From the NCBI GenBank assembly GCA_964513465.1, contig CAZEMR010000003.1:1-64000 (forward strand): a stretch of 64,000 bases of DNA, written 5' to 3'. The position numbers and the translations under genes were made by a program. The first letter of the stretch is position 1; every line of letters starts with the position of its first letter. The notes below the pieces were generated by a model. That model was not told the origin of the DNA. It worked only from the letters and a program-made list of their open reading frames with translations, and ran no database searches. The stretch comes from CAZEMR01 sp964513465 (GTDB lineage Bacteria > Bacteroidota > Ignavibacteria > Kapaibacteriales > UBA2268). This document shows positions 7,561-15,707 of this stretch, piece by piece.

Positions 7561-8717
7561 TATATATATTCTCCGATGAATTCGATAAATTTGCGGGAAT
7601 CGGCCTCCCAATTATATCGCTCGATCGAAGCCCGGCGGGCGTTTTCGGCGAATTCATTCCAGTCGTATTTTTCGATATTATTTATAAATTCCGCGATTTT
7701 GACGGGATTCGAGCAATCAATCGAAACGCCTGCTCCGGTTTCATCGACGAGGCGCCGCATTGGCCGCGCGAGCGAGGTCAGAACAGGAATCCCGGCTGCG
7801 AAATAGTCGAATATTTTGTTGTGCAGAGTGTGATTATTGAAATCATTCACCGGATATGGCAAAACTCCGATATCAATGCCCGCAAGTATGTCTTTCAATT
7901 GCGTAAATTCATATTCTCCAAGGAATTCCACAGACGATTCATTGCGTGCGATTTTTTCGAGATCCGGCAGGCACTCCCCCGCCCCTGCGATCCGGAATCG
8001 CCAGCCTTTGGCAGAGGCATTTGATTTTATAAATCCATCAAGAAATTTGTCAATACTTTTTTCGGCTGTAAGATGGCCATGATGCCCAAATACGAATGGC
8101 GCTTTTATTTTTTTAGTAATAATTTTATTAGACCATTCGACAGGCGGAGTATTCATTACGACTAATATATTCTTTTTAGGATAATCAAACTCATCCGTTA
8201 ATCTTTGAATCTGCTCTTCGCAAACCACAATTATACCATCCATCAATTTGACGGCGTTTTTTTCGAGGCGATCGGGAATTCTCAGAGTATGCACGGCTAA
8301 TCGTTTGAATAGACTGCGGTTATAGCTTTTCCATGCACGCATTGCGGCTGGGTAATGCTCCGCCATATCATTGATTACAGGGATTGACATTGAGTTGCAT
8401 ATTTTTGCAGTCATTTGCGCAAGGAAGAGGTCGCGGACTATGACCAAGTCGGGTTTAAATTGCTCGAGATTGCGCTTTATTGCACTTATCCACACAGGAT
8501 TGCCGGGCAGCGGCGCCGATCCGAGCAGAGGAAAGTCGTCGCGCGTTCTGATTATATTGATTCCGCCTGATATTTCATTAAAGGACAAATCTTTGCGGCC
8601 ACGAGACAGGATTGACGTCCGGAAGCCAGCTTCTACCAATGACTTACATATTTTTTCGGCGCGGACGTCCCAGGGATACTCTTTTTGGTATATATATAAT
8701 ACTTTTTTCAATAGCAA
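7560..8717 (-). CDS. glycosyltransferase family 4 (GT-B fold)
   Basis: The 385-residue protein has a GT-B layout: a Rossmann N-terminal half (VLYIYQKEYPWDVRAEK, KPDLVIVRD) and a C-terminal nucleotide-sugar half with FRIAGAGE, VEFLGEYE and a stretch from FDYFAAGIPVL in the position of the usual EX7E motif, where the first acidic residue is not clear. It starts at TTG immediately after the stop of the ABC ATPase; no ATG is available in this frame near the expected N-terminus, and a second TTG two codons later is equally possible. It is tightly coupled to a NUDIX and a GT2 gene downstream. Donor and acceptor are unknown. The link between glycosyltransferases and an amino-acid-type importer in one message is unusual. 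Confidence 0.87.
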   Translation of the reverse strand: MLLKKVLYIYQKEYPWDVRAEKICKSLVEAGFRTSILSRGRKDLSFNEISGGINIIRTRDDFPLLGSAPLPGNPVWISAIKRNLEQFKPDLVIVRDLFLAQMTAKICNSMSIPVINDMAEHYPAAMRAWKSYNRSLFKRLAVHTLRIPDRLEKNAVKLMDGIIVVCEEQIQRLTDEFDYPKKNILVVMNTPPVEWSNKIITKKIKAPFVFGHHGHLTAEKSIDKFLDGFIKSNASAKGWRFRIAGAGECLPDLEKIARNESSVEFLGEYEFTQLKDILAGIDIGVLPYPVNDFNNHTLHNKIFDYFAAGIPVLTSLARPMRRLVDETGAGVSIDCSNPVKIAEFINNIEKYDWNEFAENARRASIERYNWEADSRKFIEFIGEYI

Positions 8718-9530
8718 TCAGACATAATTTTTCTCGATCATTTCGGCTGTAGCCGTGTCCAGCTGCTCTTTCCGGCGGATTTCGTCGAACAGTGCCAATA
8801 GGTCGTTCACCCTGAGCCTGCGCTTATCCTCGGCGTCGAATTCATAGGCGATGCGGCCTTTGTTCATCATAATAATGCGGTTGCCGAGATTGATCGCCTG
8901 CTGCATGGAGTGAGTAACCATCAGGGTTGTGAGGTTGTCGCGGCTGACGATATCCTCGGTAATCTGTATTACTTTGCGGGCGGTTTTGGGATCGAGCGCG
9001 GCTGTATGCTCGTCGAGCAAGAGCAGGCGCGGCTTCAGCCATGTAGCCATCAGCAGTGTGAGGGCCTGGCGCTGTCCGCCGGAGAGCAGCCCCATTACGT
9101 TGGTGAGGCGGTCTTCGAGCTGCATATTCAGGGCGCTGACGCGGTCGCGGAATTGGGTCATCATACGCTGGCTGAGGGCGATTCCAAGACCGCGAGGTTT
9201 TCCGCGAAGCGAGGCCAGCGCAAGGTTTTCGGCGATTGTCATATCGGGGGCGGTGCCGCTGAAGGGGTTCTGGAATACCCGGCCAATATATTTCGCGCGC
9301 TGGTGTTCGTTCTTTTTTGTAATATTATTGCCATCGAGAATAATAGTCCCCGAATCCAGCGGAAACGTTCCCGCAACCGCGTTTAAAAGCGTAGACTTAC
9401 CGGATCCGTTGGTGCCGAGCACGACAACGAAATCGCCCTCCTCCATCCTAAGATCGACGCCCTGGAGGGCACGAACTTCATCGAGGGTTCCGGGGTTGAA
9501 GGTCTTTGTGACTTTATTTAATTCCAGCAT
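8718..9530 (-). CDS. ABC transporter ATP-binding protein (TrpXYZ-like importer)
   Basis: The 270-residue protein carries the Walker A GTNGSGKST, the signature LLSGGQRQALTL, the Walker B LLLLDEHTAALDP and the H-loop VTHS. The DEHTAALDPKTA wording is typical of ATPases paired with ABC_sub_bind (TrpX-type) binding proteins and two-domain permeases. It energises import through the permease encoded just upstream. Its ATG lies inside the permease gene (17-base overlap) with GGGGAGG as ribosome site. The stop is directly followed by the GT4 start. Tryptophan or tyrosine is the substrate of characterised relatives; the actual ligand here is unknown. Confidence 0.93.
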   Translation of the reverse strand: MLELNKVTKTFNPGTLDEVRALQGVDLRMEEGDFVVVLGTNGSGKSTLLNAVAGTFPLDSGTIILDGNNITKKNEHQRAKYIGRVFQNPFSGTAPDMTIAENLALASLRGKPRGLGIALSQRMMTQFRDRVSALNMQLEDRLTNVMGLLSGGQRQALTLLMATWLKPRLLLLDEHTAALDPKTARKVIQITEDIVSRDNLTTLMVTHSMQQAINLGNRIIMMNKGRIAYEFDAEDKRRLRVNDLLALFDEIRRKEQLDTATAEMIEKNYV

Positions 9531-10458
9531 TGGAGAGCCTCCCCTTTTTCTCTTTGAATTTCTTTATAAATCCCGGTAATATAAGGGCTAAGAAGACAAA
9601 TATCGCTGTGATCAGCTTAAGATCGTTCGGGTCCATGCCCCATTTGAGCGCGATGGCCACGAGCAACCGAAAAAGCACGGAACCTATTATGGCGCCTACA
9701 ATTACGAAGCCTACGCTCTTCTCACCGATCAGGCTTTCGCCGATTATGAGCGAGGCGATGCCCCATACCAGCATTCCGAGGCCCATCTGCACATCGGCAA
9801 ATCCCTGGTATTGCGCCAGCATAGCGCCGGACATGGCGATCATGCCGTTTGATATTGCAAGCCCTACGACTATCATCATCTCGGTGTTGACGCCGAGAGC
9901 CCTGATCATCTGCGGGTTGTCGCCGGTTGCGCGCATCGAAGCGCCGAGATTTGTGCGGAAAAACCAGAAAAGGGCAAGTGCTACGAATGCGACGATTGCA
10001 AAAGTAATAATCATGACGATCAAATCGCGCGTAAACACCTGCCAGCCAAGCAGATTAACGGTTTCCTCGGCATAGATCCAGCCGGTGAATTTTTCGAAAT
10101 ATGTAAATAATGTGATTTCGTTCATAAGCGGCAGATTTGATCGCCCCATTACATGCAGATTTATCGAATATGCGGCAGTCATAACCAGAATACCTGCAAG
10201 GAGTTCGTTGATTTTGAACTTGGTATGCAGCACCCCCGTGATAGTGCCTGCAAGCATTCCGCCGCAGAATGCGATGAAGGTAGCGACAAACGGGTCGAGC
10301 CCCAGAACTATCAGGGTGGCTCCCACTGCACCGCCGAACGCAAAGGATCCCTCGGCTGTGATATCGGGAAAATCGAATATACGGAAGCTGATGAATACCC
10401 CGATCGCGAGGAATGAGAGTATCAGCCCGATTGTGACAGATCCAAGAAGCATTTGCAT
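9514..10458 (-). CDS. ABC transporter permease (TrpY-like)
   Basis: This 314-residue, very hydrophobic protein has about eight to nine membrane segments and the motif FDFPDITAEGSFAFGGAVGA, which is characteristic of the permeases that pair with ABC_sub_bind binding proteins and belong to the BPD_transp_2 (LivH-like) superfamily. SMRATGDNPQMIRALGVNT is the cytoplasmic loop that contacts the ATPase. A single permease gene is present, so the transporter is presumably a homodimer. AAGAGGATATAAATT precedes the ATG. It overlaps the downstream ATPase gene by 17 bases. Confidence 0.93.
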   Translation of the reverse strand: MQMLLGSVTIGLILSFLAIGVFISFRIFDFPDITAEGSFAFGGAVGATLIVLGLDPFVATFIAFCGGMLAGTITGVLHTKFKINELLAGILVMTAAYSINLHVMGRSNLPLMNEITLFTYFEKFTGWIYAEETVNLLGWQVFTRDLIVMIITFAIVAFVALALFWFFRTNLGASMRATGDNPQMIRALGVNTEMMIVVGLAISNGMIAMSGAMLAQYQGFADVQMGLGMLVWGIASLIIGESLIGEKSVGFVIVGAIIGSVLFRLLVAIALKWGMDPNDLKLITAIFVFLALILPGFIKKFKEKKGRLSNAGIK

Positions 10459-10471
10459 AATTTATATCCTC

Positions 10472-11704
10472 TTATTTCTTTGATATTTCGCTGATTTCGC
10501 CGATTCTGATGTATCCCTGTACGAATTCGCTCTGGCCGACTCCGACCAGTTCGCGGTCGTCGGCCATCAGATGAAGTATGTACTCAAGCTCATGATTTCT
10601 AAAGAGTTCATCGGTCAGCTCGCTGATTTTGCTGACATCTTTTTTGATCGGCACAAATGGGAACACACCGGCGTGGAGATGCGTATAGAGTCCGGAATCA
10701 TCCCCCAATGGCCGCAACAGATTGCCGAAGTCTTCGGGCTGGCGGCAGGCTGCGCCTGTAATCACGGCGAGTTTATGCACAAAATCGCGTTCGGTAGTGA
10801 AATTTATATTTTCGCGGATTTCCGGGAATTCGAACAGCCCGCCGCCCACGGTAAACGGGGATTTGCGAAGAGCCGCACCGACAAGCCCGGAGGCCTCTGC
10901 CACCATAACTATTCCGGCATTTTTAATGTTCAGAATATTCAGTATTTCGTTCAATAAATTTTCGAGTGTGATGCCGACTACGTCGCGATGTGCCTGAAAC
11001 TTAACGAGATATCGGAAATCCCCTGAGAATGAGAGTCCATAAGCGATTTTGAGCGCAGGTACGAACCGCCCGGCCCTGATGTTATAATCGGGCTTATCTC
11101 CTCCATTTGCAGGGAGATACGCTGCGGCTCCGTCGACTGCAATGAATTCGCCGAAACGCTCGCGACACTCTTCGAAATCCTCGCCGATGGCTCCGAGTCC
11201 GACGGCATAGCGCCCGGAGTCGAATTTCTGGTTGTATATCCTAATATTTCCTGACTGGCGCATAACTTCAGGCCCGGCAATGATTTCGGCCGCCAGCTTT
11301 CCGTCCTTTGTTTCGGGAATGTACGAACAGGAGAAATTTTCGAGAGATATTATTTCTTTTTTGGCGGTCTGCTTGTGGTCTTTCTTTTGCTGTTCTTCGG
11401 TCAGCACCTTGAGCAGGCCTGCCATTTTGAAGATTTCTTCTACCTGCGGGCTTGGATTTTCTATTATGAAAAGTCCATTTAAGTCTTTGATTTTTTTATA
11501 AAAAGCAACAAATACGCGTATACCCGCCGAGCTTATATAGTTTACTCCGCTCATGTCGAGTCGGATGAAGTAATTTCCGCGGCGGAGCTCGTCGGCGATC
11601 ACGCTGCTGATGTGGTCGGACCAGTAAGCATCGATCCGCCCTTCGAGACGCAGCAGTAGATAATCGTCCTGCATCTGTCGTTTAATTGTCAGTTCCTCGG
11701 CCAC
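10472..11704 (-). CDS. STAS domain fused to an unrecognised C-terminal domain
   Basis: Residues about 5-105 form a STAS domain like that of anti-sigma-factor antagonists, with FIRLDMSGVNYISSAGIRVF; the serine pair sits where SpoIIAA-type proteins are phosphorylated. A charged linker (about 105-130) leads to a domain of about 280 residues that I do not recognise; it has several Gly-rich strands (GRYAVGLGAIGED, FTVGGGLFEFPE). The protein has no signal peptide or membrane segment, so it is cytoplasmic. It starts at GTG one base after the binding-protein stop, and its ribosome site GGAGG is formed by the last two glycine codons of that gene. It lies inside an ABC importer operon, which suggests control of transport or signalling by it, but that is inference. 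Confidence 0.8.
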   Translation of the reverse strand: MAEELTIKRQMQDDYLLLRLEGRIDAYWSDHISSVIADELRRGNYFIRLDMSGVNYISSAGIRVFVAFYKKIKDLNGLFIIENPSPQVEEIFKMAGLLKVLTEEQQKKDHKQTAKKEIISLENFSCSYIPETKDGKLAAEIIAGPEVMRQSGNIRIYNQKFDSGRYAVGLGAIGEDFEECRERFGEFIAVDGAAAYLPANGGDKPDYNIRAGRFVPALKIAYGLSFSGDFRYLVKFQAHRDVVGITLENLLNEILNILNIKNAGIVMVAEASGLVGAALRKSPFTVGGGLFEFPEIRENINFTTERDFVHKLAVITGAACRQPEDFGNLLRPLGDDSGLYTHLHAGVFPFVPIKKDVSKISELTDELFRNHELEYILHLMADDRELVGVGQSEFVQGYIRIGEISEISKK

Positions 11705-11705
11705 T

Positions 11706-13652
11706 TTAACCTCCGATTATTTCGTCGGCCAGCTTTTTGCGCGCGGGGGTCATTTCAATTCCGAGCTTTCTGGCCAATTCAGCATTTATGAATATATTGG
11801 TTTTGCTTGCGTAAGTAAATGGAATATCGCCCGGATACGCGCCATTATAAATTTTAATCGCAAGTTCGGCCGCATCCTTTCCGCACTGGATGTAATCCCG
11901 CGATACGGCAGCCATGGCGAGATTATTTCTGACCGGCATACTCACGAACGAGAATAGGGGCACCCTTGCTTTCTGGGCTGCTGCGGTTATACTCGCCAGA
12001 GCTGTGTTATTCAGATTGTCCGAAATCTGGCAGAATACGTCGATTCCTTTGCTGCAAAGCACATCCGCGGCATTGCTTATGTCCGAGCTGGTATAAACGG
12101 CAAGTGATTCGAACTCGTAGCCAGCGGATTCAGCAACATTTTTGAATTTTTCGCGGCAAATTTCGGAATTTATCTCGGTAGGCGTGTAAAGCGTTCCGAT
12201 TTTTTTTGCATCGGGAAAGAATTTTTTTACAAATCTTACCATTCCTTCGAAATCGCTCAGGGTGGAGATTCCGGCGAAATTAGGCTTGTGTTTTGTGAAT
12301 GATTCGCCTGCGCCTGCGGCAACAGGATCGGATACATTGGTGAATACGACCGGACGATCGCTGACATTTTTGACCATTGCCTGAAGCGTTGGAGTGCTGA
12401 GCGAAATAATGATGTCGGGCTTGTCTGATTGCACTGCCTGAACTATATTGGTCAGGGTGGCCATATCTCCCTGGGCATTCCGTATTTTCAGTTCAAGGTT
12501 TTTGCCTTCTTCGTATCCGAGTTCGGCGAGTTTCTCTCTAATTCCTCGGACGCAGGCTTCGGAATTGGGCGATTCTACATATTCGCAGATAGCTATGTTA
12601 ATTTTTTTGGTGGGCTCTACGCTGGCGGCGATCATCTCCTCTACCTTGCGGGGGAATTCGATGCCAATTTCCTCGGCCATATCGCGATTGACGATCACCT
12701 GGGTTTCTACAAAATTGATCATTGGGATATCGGCCGGTGATTCGCCGAGCAAAACGCGGGCGATTACTTTCGCGGCCCGGCGGCCTGTGGAATACCAGCC
12801 CTGGCCGATTGCTGCGAGCGCGCCCTGCTCGACGTATTCTTTGTCGTTGAGCACAAGCGGGAGCTTGTGTTTGCGGGCTGTGGCCGAAATGGCGTCAAAT
12901 GCCTGCAACGCCGTGTTGTCGCCCGTTATCCAGATTGCGTCAATGCCGCGGCCTGCGAGTATCTGCATTGCCTGTACGACTTCGTTGGTGGTGGTGATTG
13001 GTATCGCGACGATTTCCATACCTGTTTTCTTGAACTCCTCCTGGCCTACTGCTATGGCTTTTTGGGAGTTAGCTTCGGAGGAATTATATATGGTTCCGAC
13101 TTTTTTTGCGTCGGGGACGATCAGCTTTATGAATTCCGCTGTTTCGGTAATTGCGGGAAACGAGCCCACGCCGGTTACGTTGGGCAGGTGGTTTTCGTAG
13201 GATTCGCCAGCTCCGGCAGCCACTGGATCGTAGCAATATGTGAATACAATCGGGTTGTTTTTAACGGCTGTGAGCGCACCCATCAGACATGGCGTCGAGA
13301 GCGGTGTGATTACATCGAGATTCTCGTTGTCGAGGCTCTGGAACATCATCGGGATATTGCCAATTTCGCCGCCTGCGTGCTTCAGGATTGCTTCGAGATT
13401 CTCGCCTTTGTGGAATCCGAGCTCGGCGAGCCCGTCGAAAATTCCACGCACAACATTGTCGTTGCCCTCCTCGGGTGCAAAATATCCGATGCCGATTCTG
13501 TAGGTACGGCCAGGCTCCGGCAGAAGTCCGATTCCGCTGGATTTCTCGGTCTGATTACGGTTTTCGAGATCGGAGATTAGCAGGACTCCTGCTGCGACAA
13601 TCAGCAGTGCGATTCCGGGCAAGAGGCGCTTAAAAGCGGTGAAGTGTTTCAT
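11706..13652 (-). CDS. tandem two-domain ABC substrate-binding protein (ABC_sub_bind/TrpX-like)
   Basis: The 648-residue protein has one N-terminal hydrophobic segment (about residues 11-27) without a lipobox cysteine, so it is probably an anchored periplasmic protein. Two homologous binding domains follow, about 50-335 and 350-640. Matching pairs include VRGIFDGLAELGF / VRGIREKLAELGY, DPVAAGAGESYENH / DPVAAGAGESFTKH and KKVGTIYNSSEANS / KKIGTLYTPTEINS. TrpX-type relatives normally have one such domain of about 330 residues, so this is a fused duplication. The start ATG has GGAG six bases upstream. It is the first gene of a seven-gene operon and pairs with the downstream permease and ATPase. 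The two copies could bind the same or different aromatic amino acids or other small molecules. Confidence 0.9.
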   Translation of the reverse strand: MKHFTAFKRLLPGIALLIVAAGVLLISDLENRNQTEKSSGIGLLPEPGRTYRIGIGYFAPEEGNDNVVRGIFDGLAELGFHKGENLEAILKHAGGEIGNIPMMFQSLDNENLDVITPLSTPCLMGALTAVKNNPIVFTYCYDPVAAGAGESYENHLPNVTGVGSFPAITETAEFIKLIVPDAKKVGTIYNSSEANSQKAIAVGQEEFKKTGMEIVAIPITTTNEVVQAMQILAGRGIDAIWITGDNTALQAFDAISATARKHKLPLVLNDKEYVEQGALAAIGQGWYSTGRRAAKVIARVLLGESPADIPMINFVETQVIVNRDMAEEIGIEFPRKVEEMIAASVEPTKKINIAICEYVESPNSEACVRGIREKLAELGYEEGKNLELKIRNAQGDMATLTNIVQAVQSDKPDIIISLSTPTLQAMVKNVSDRPVVFTNVSDPVAAGAGESFTKHKPNFAGISTLSDFEGMVRFVKKFFPDAKKIGTLYTPTEINSEICREKFKNVAESAGYEFESLAVYTSSDISNAADVLCSKGIDVFCQISDNLNNTALASITAAAQKARVPLFSFVSMPVRNNLAMAAVSRDYIQCGKDAAELAIKIYNGAYPGDIPFTYASKTNIFINAELARKLGIEMTPARKKLADEIIGG

Positions 13653-13880
13653 TAGAACTCCGTCGGATTAGTCATATTATCTGGCGCAAAATATATCTCA
13701 TATGCAAAAATATCCAAAATAATTTACATTTCTGAAATATTTAATTGCTTTTATTTATCGCAGACATCGTAATCGCCAAATTCATCATAGCTTAACCGGG
13801 GATTTATAATGGATTCAGACTGAAGAGCTAATATTGCAAAATATATATGCTCATTTTTTATAAACACCGGATTGATTGAT

Positions 13881-15617
13881 ATGAGAAAACCTGATTTAAG
13901 CAGTGTGGTACAAAACAAACTGAATAGCTCGACTTCCGATTTACCGTCTCTTGCCAGAAGATTGCTCCTCTATTTAACAAATAAAATCCTGCATATGAAC
14001 GAAGTAACTGATTTTCTGAATAAATACGGCGATAAAGACGGGATGGATTTCGTAGAATCCTTATTCGAGTATCTCGATTTTTCATATAATTTATCCAATC
14101 ACGACCGCAACCGAATACCATCGGAAGGTCGGCTGGTGGTGGCGGCCAACCACCCTTTAGGAGCGCTTGACGGATTGGCGTTGCTCTCAGCCATCCGGGA
14201 GATACGGCCTGATGTGAAAATTATCGCCAACGAAATCTTAATGAATATTGATAATCTTGCGAATCTGCTGCTGCCCTATGATGTATTTTCGATTAAGTCT
14301 CAGAAGCAATACATCCTGCGCATCGAAGAAGCGCTAAATTCCGACGAGGCTGTGATTTTCTTTCCGGCTGCGGAGGTGTCGCGGATGAGTCCGCGGGGAA
14401 TCGCAGACGGCCCCTGGAGAAAAGGTGCTGTTAATTTCGCTGCAAAATACGAGGCGCCGGTGCTCCCGGTATATATAAAGGCCAGGAATTCGTGGTTGTT
14501 CTATTTGGTTTCGATGATTAGCAAGAAGCTCTCCACATTGCTGCTGCCGCGCGAGATGTTCAAAATGCGCGGGAAAACAATTAAGATACGCATTGGAAAT
14601 CCTGTTCCGGGAAGCTCTTTTACGAATAGCGTTTTCAATATCAAGGCTCTGACAAAATTGCTCAAAAAGCATGTGTATAAAATCGGCAAAGGGAAAAAAG
14701 GCATATTCAAAACCGAAAAAACCGTCATTCATCCGGTTGCAAGCCGCCTATTGAAGAAAGAACTTGCCGGATCGCAATTGCTGGGCCAGACTACTGACAA
14801 TAAGATTATATATTTATGCGACTATGACGCCGCTCCCAATGTGGTTCGCGAAATTTCACGCCTTCGCGAAATAACCTTCCGCAAGGTCGGCGAAGGCACC
14901 GGCCGCAGAAAAGATCATGATATATATGACAAATACTACAGTCATCTTGTGCTCTGGGACAGCGAGAATCTGGAAATCGCAGGCTCTTACCGCATCGGTT
15001 CGGGCAGAGAAATCATGAAAAGCCGAGGGATTGAGGGATTATATAACTCCGGGCAATTTGATATTCACGAGAACTTTGCCCCGGTTATCGACCGCACGAT
15101 CGAGCTCGGCCGAAGCTTTGTGCAGCAAAAGTACTGGGGCAGTAATGCGCTGGATTATCTCTGGCAGGGCATTGGAGCTTATCTTTCGGCCAATCCTGAT
15201 GTTCGTTATCTGATGGGCGCGGTCAGCATAAGCAATTCATACCCACGCAAGGCAAAAGATATGATTATTTATTATTATAAAAAATGGTATCCTTCGGCCA
15301 ATGAATATGTTACATCGCGCAATCCATACAAAATCGGCCAGAATCAGTTAAAAGAGCTCGCGGAGCTGTTTTCAGGCTCAGACCGCATGGAGGATTTCCG
15401 AATACTAAAAATTAACCTTAGAGCGCTGGGATATAGCATTCCCGTGCTATATCGCAAATATACAGAGATATGCGAGCCGGGCGGAGTCAGCTTTCCGGAT
15501 TTCGGTGTCGACAGCGATTTTTCGAATTCGGTGGACGGGCTCTGTTTGTTGGATCTCAGCCGAATTAAAGATTCGTATCGCGAGCGCTATTTCTGCCGTA
15601 AAAGCTTTGTAGTATGA
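13881..15617 (+). CDS. OlsF-like fused acyltransferase (PlsC-type plus GNAT/hemolysin-type)
   Basis: The N-terminal half (about residues 60-280) is a lysophospholipid-acyltransferase-type domain with NHPLGALDG as the catalytic His/Asp motif and FPAAEVSRM in the second conserved block. The C-terminal half (about 305-575) is a hemolysin/OlsB-type N-acyltransferase domain with LREITFRKVGEGTGRR and the core AGSYRIGSG. The same two-domain order is known from OlsF, which makes ornithine lipid by N-acylation and then O-acylation. It should act at the inner face of the cytoplasmic membrane. I choose ATG 13881; TTG at 13872 would add three residues. Glycine or ornithine lipid as product is inference. 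It stands alone, 90 bases before a TonB-dependent receptor. Confidence 0.82.
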   Translation: MRKPDLSSVVQNKLNSSTSDLPSLARRLLLYLTNKILHMNEVTDFLNKYGDKDGMDFVESLFEYLDFSYNLSNHDRNRIPSEGRLVVAANHPLGALDGLALLSAIREIRPDVKIIANEILMNIDNLANLLLPYDVFSIKSQKQYILRIEEALNSDEAVIFFPAAEVSRMSPRGIADGPWRKGAVNFAAKYEAPVLPVYIKARNSWLFYLVSMISKKLSTLLLPREMFKMRGKTIKIRIGNPVPGSSFTNSVFNIKALTKLLKKHVYKIGKGKKGIFKTEKTVIHPVASRLLKKELAGSQLLGQTTDNKIIYLCDYDAAPNVVREISRLREITFRKVGEGTGRRKDHDIYDKYYSHLVLWDSENLEIAGSYRIGSGREIMKSRGIEGLYNSGQFDIHENFAPVIDRTIELGRSFVQQKYWGSNALDYLWQGIGAYLSANPDVRYLMGAVSISNSYPRKAKDMIIYYYKKWYPSANEYVTSRNPYKIGQNQLKELAELFSGSDRMEDFRILKINLRALGYSIPVLYRKYTEICEPGGVSFPDFGVDSDFSNSVDGLCLLDLSRIKDSYRERYFCRKSFVV

Positions 15618-15707
15618 TCCTGATTCCTGATTCAAATAAAAGCATCTCTTCTGCGTTTTAATGCGATAAAAGTGGTCGGATTTTTTATATCGTGATTGGA
15701 TTCGTAT

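Noticed and set aside
12448..13580. Open frames of about 240 codons on the plus strand opposite the binding-protein gene
   Set aside because: They are antisense to a clear two-domain binding protein and encode no known motif.
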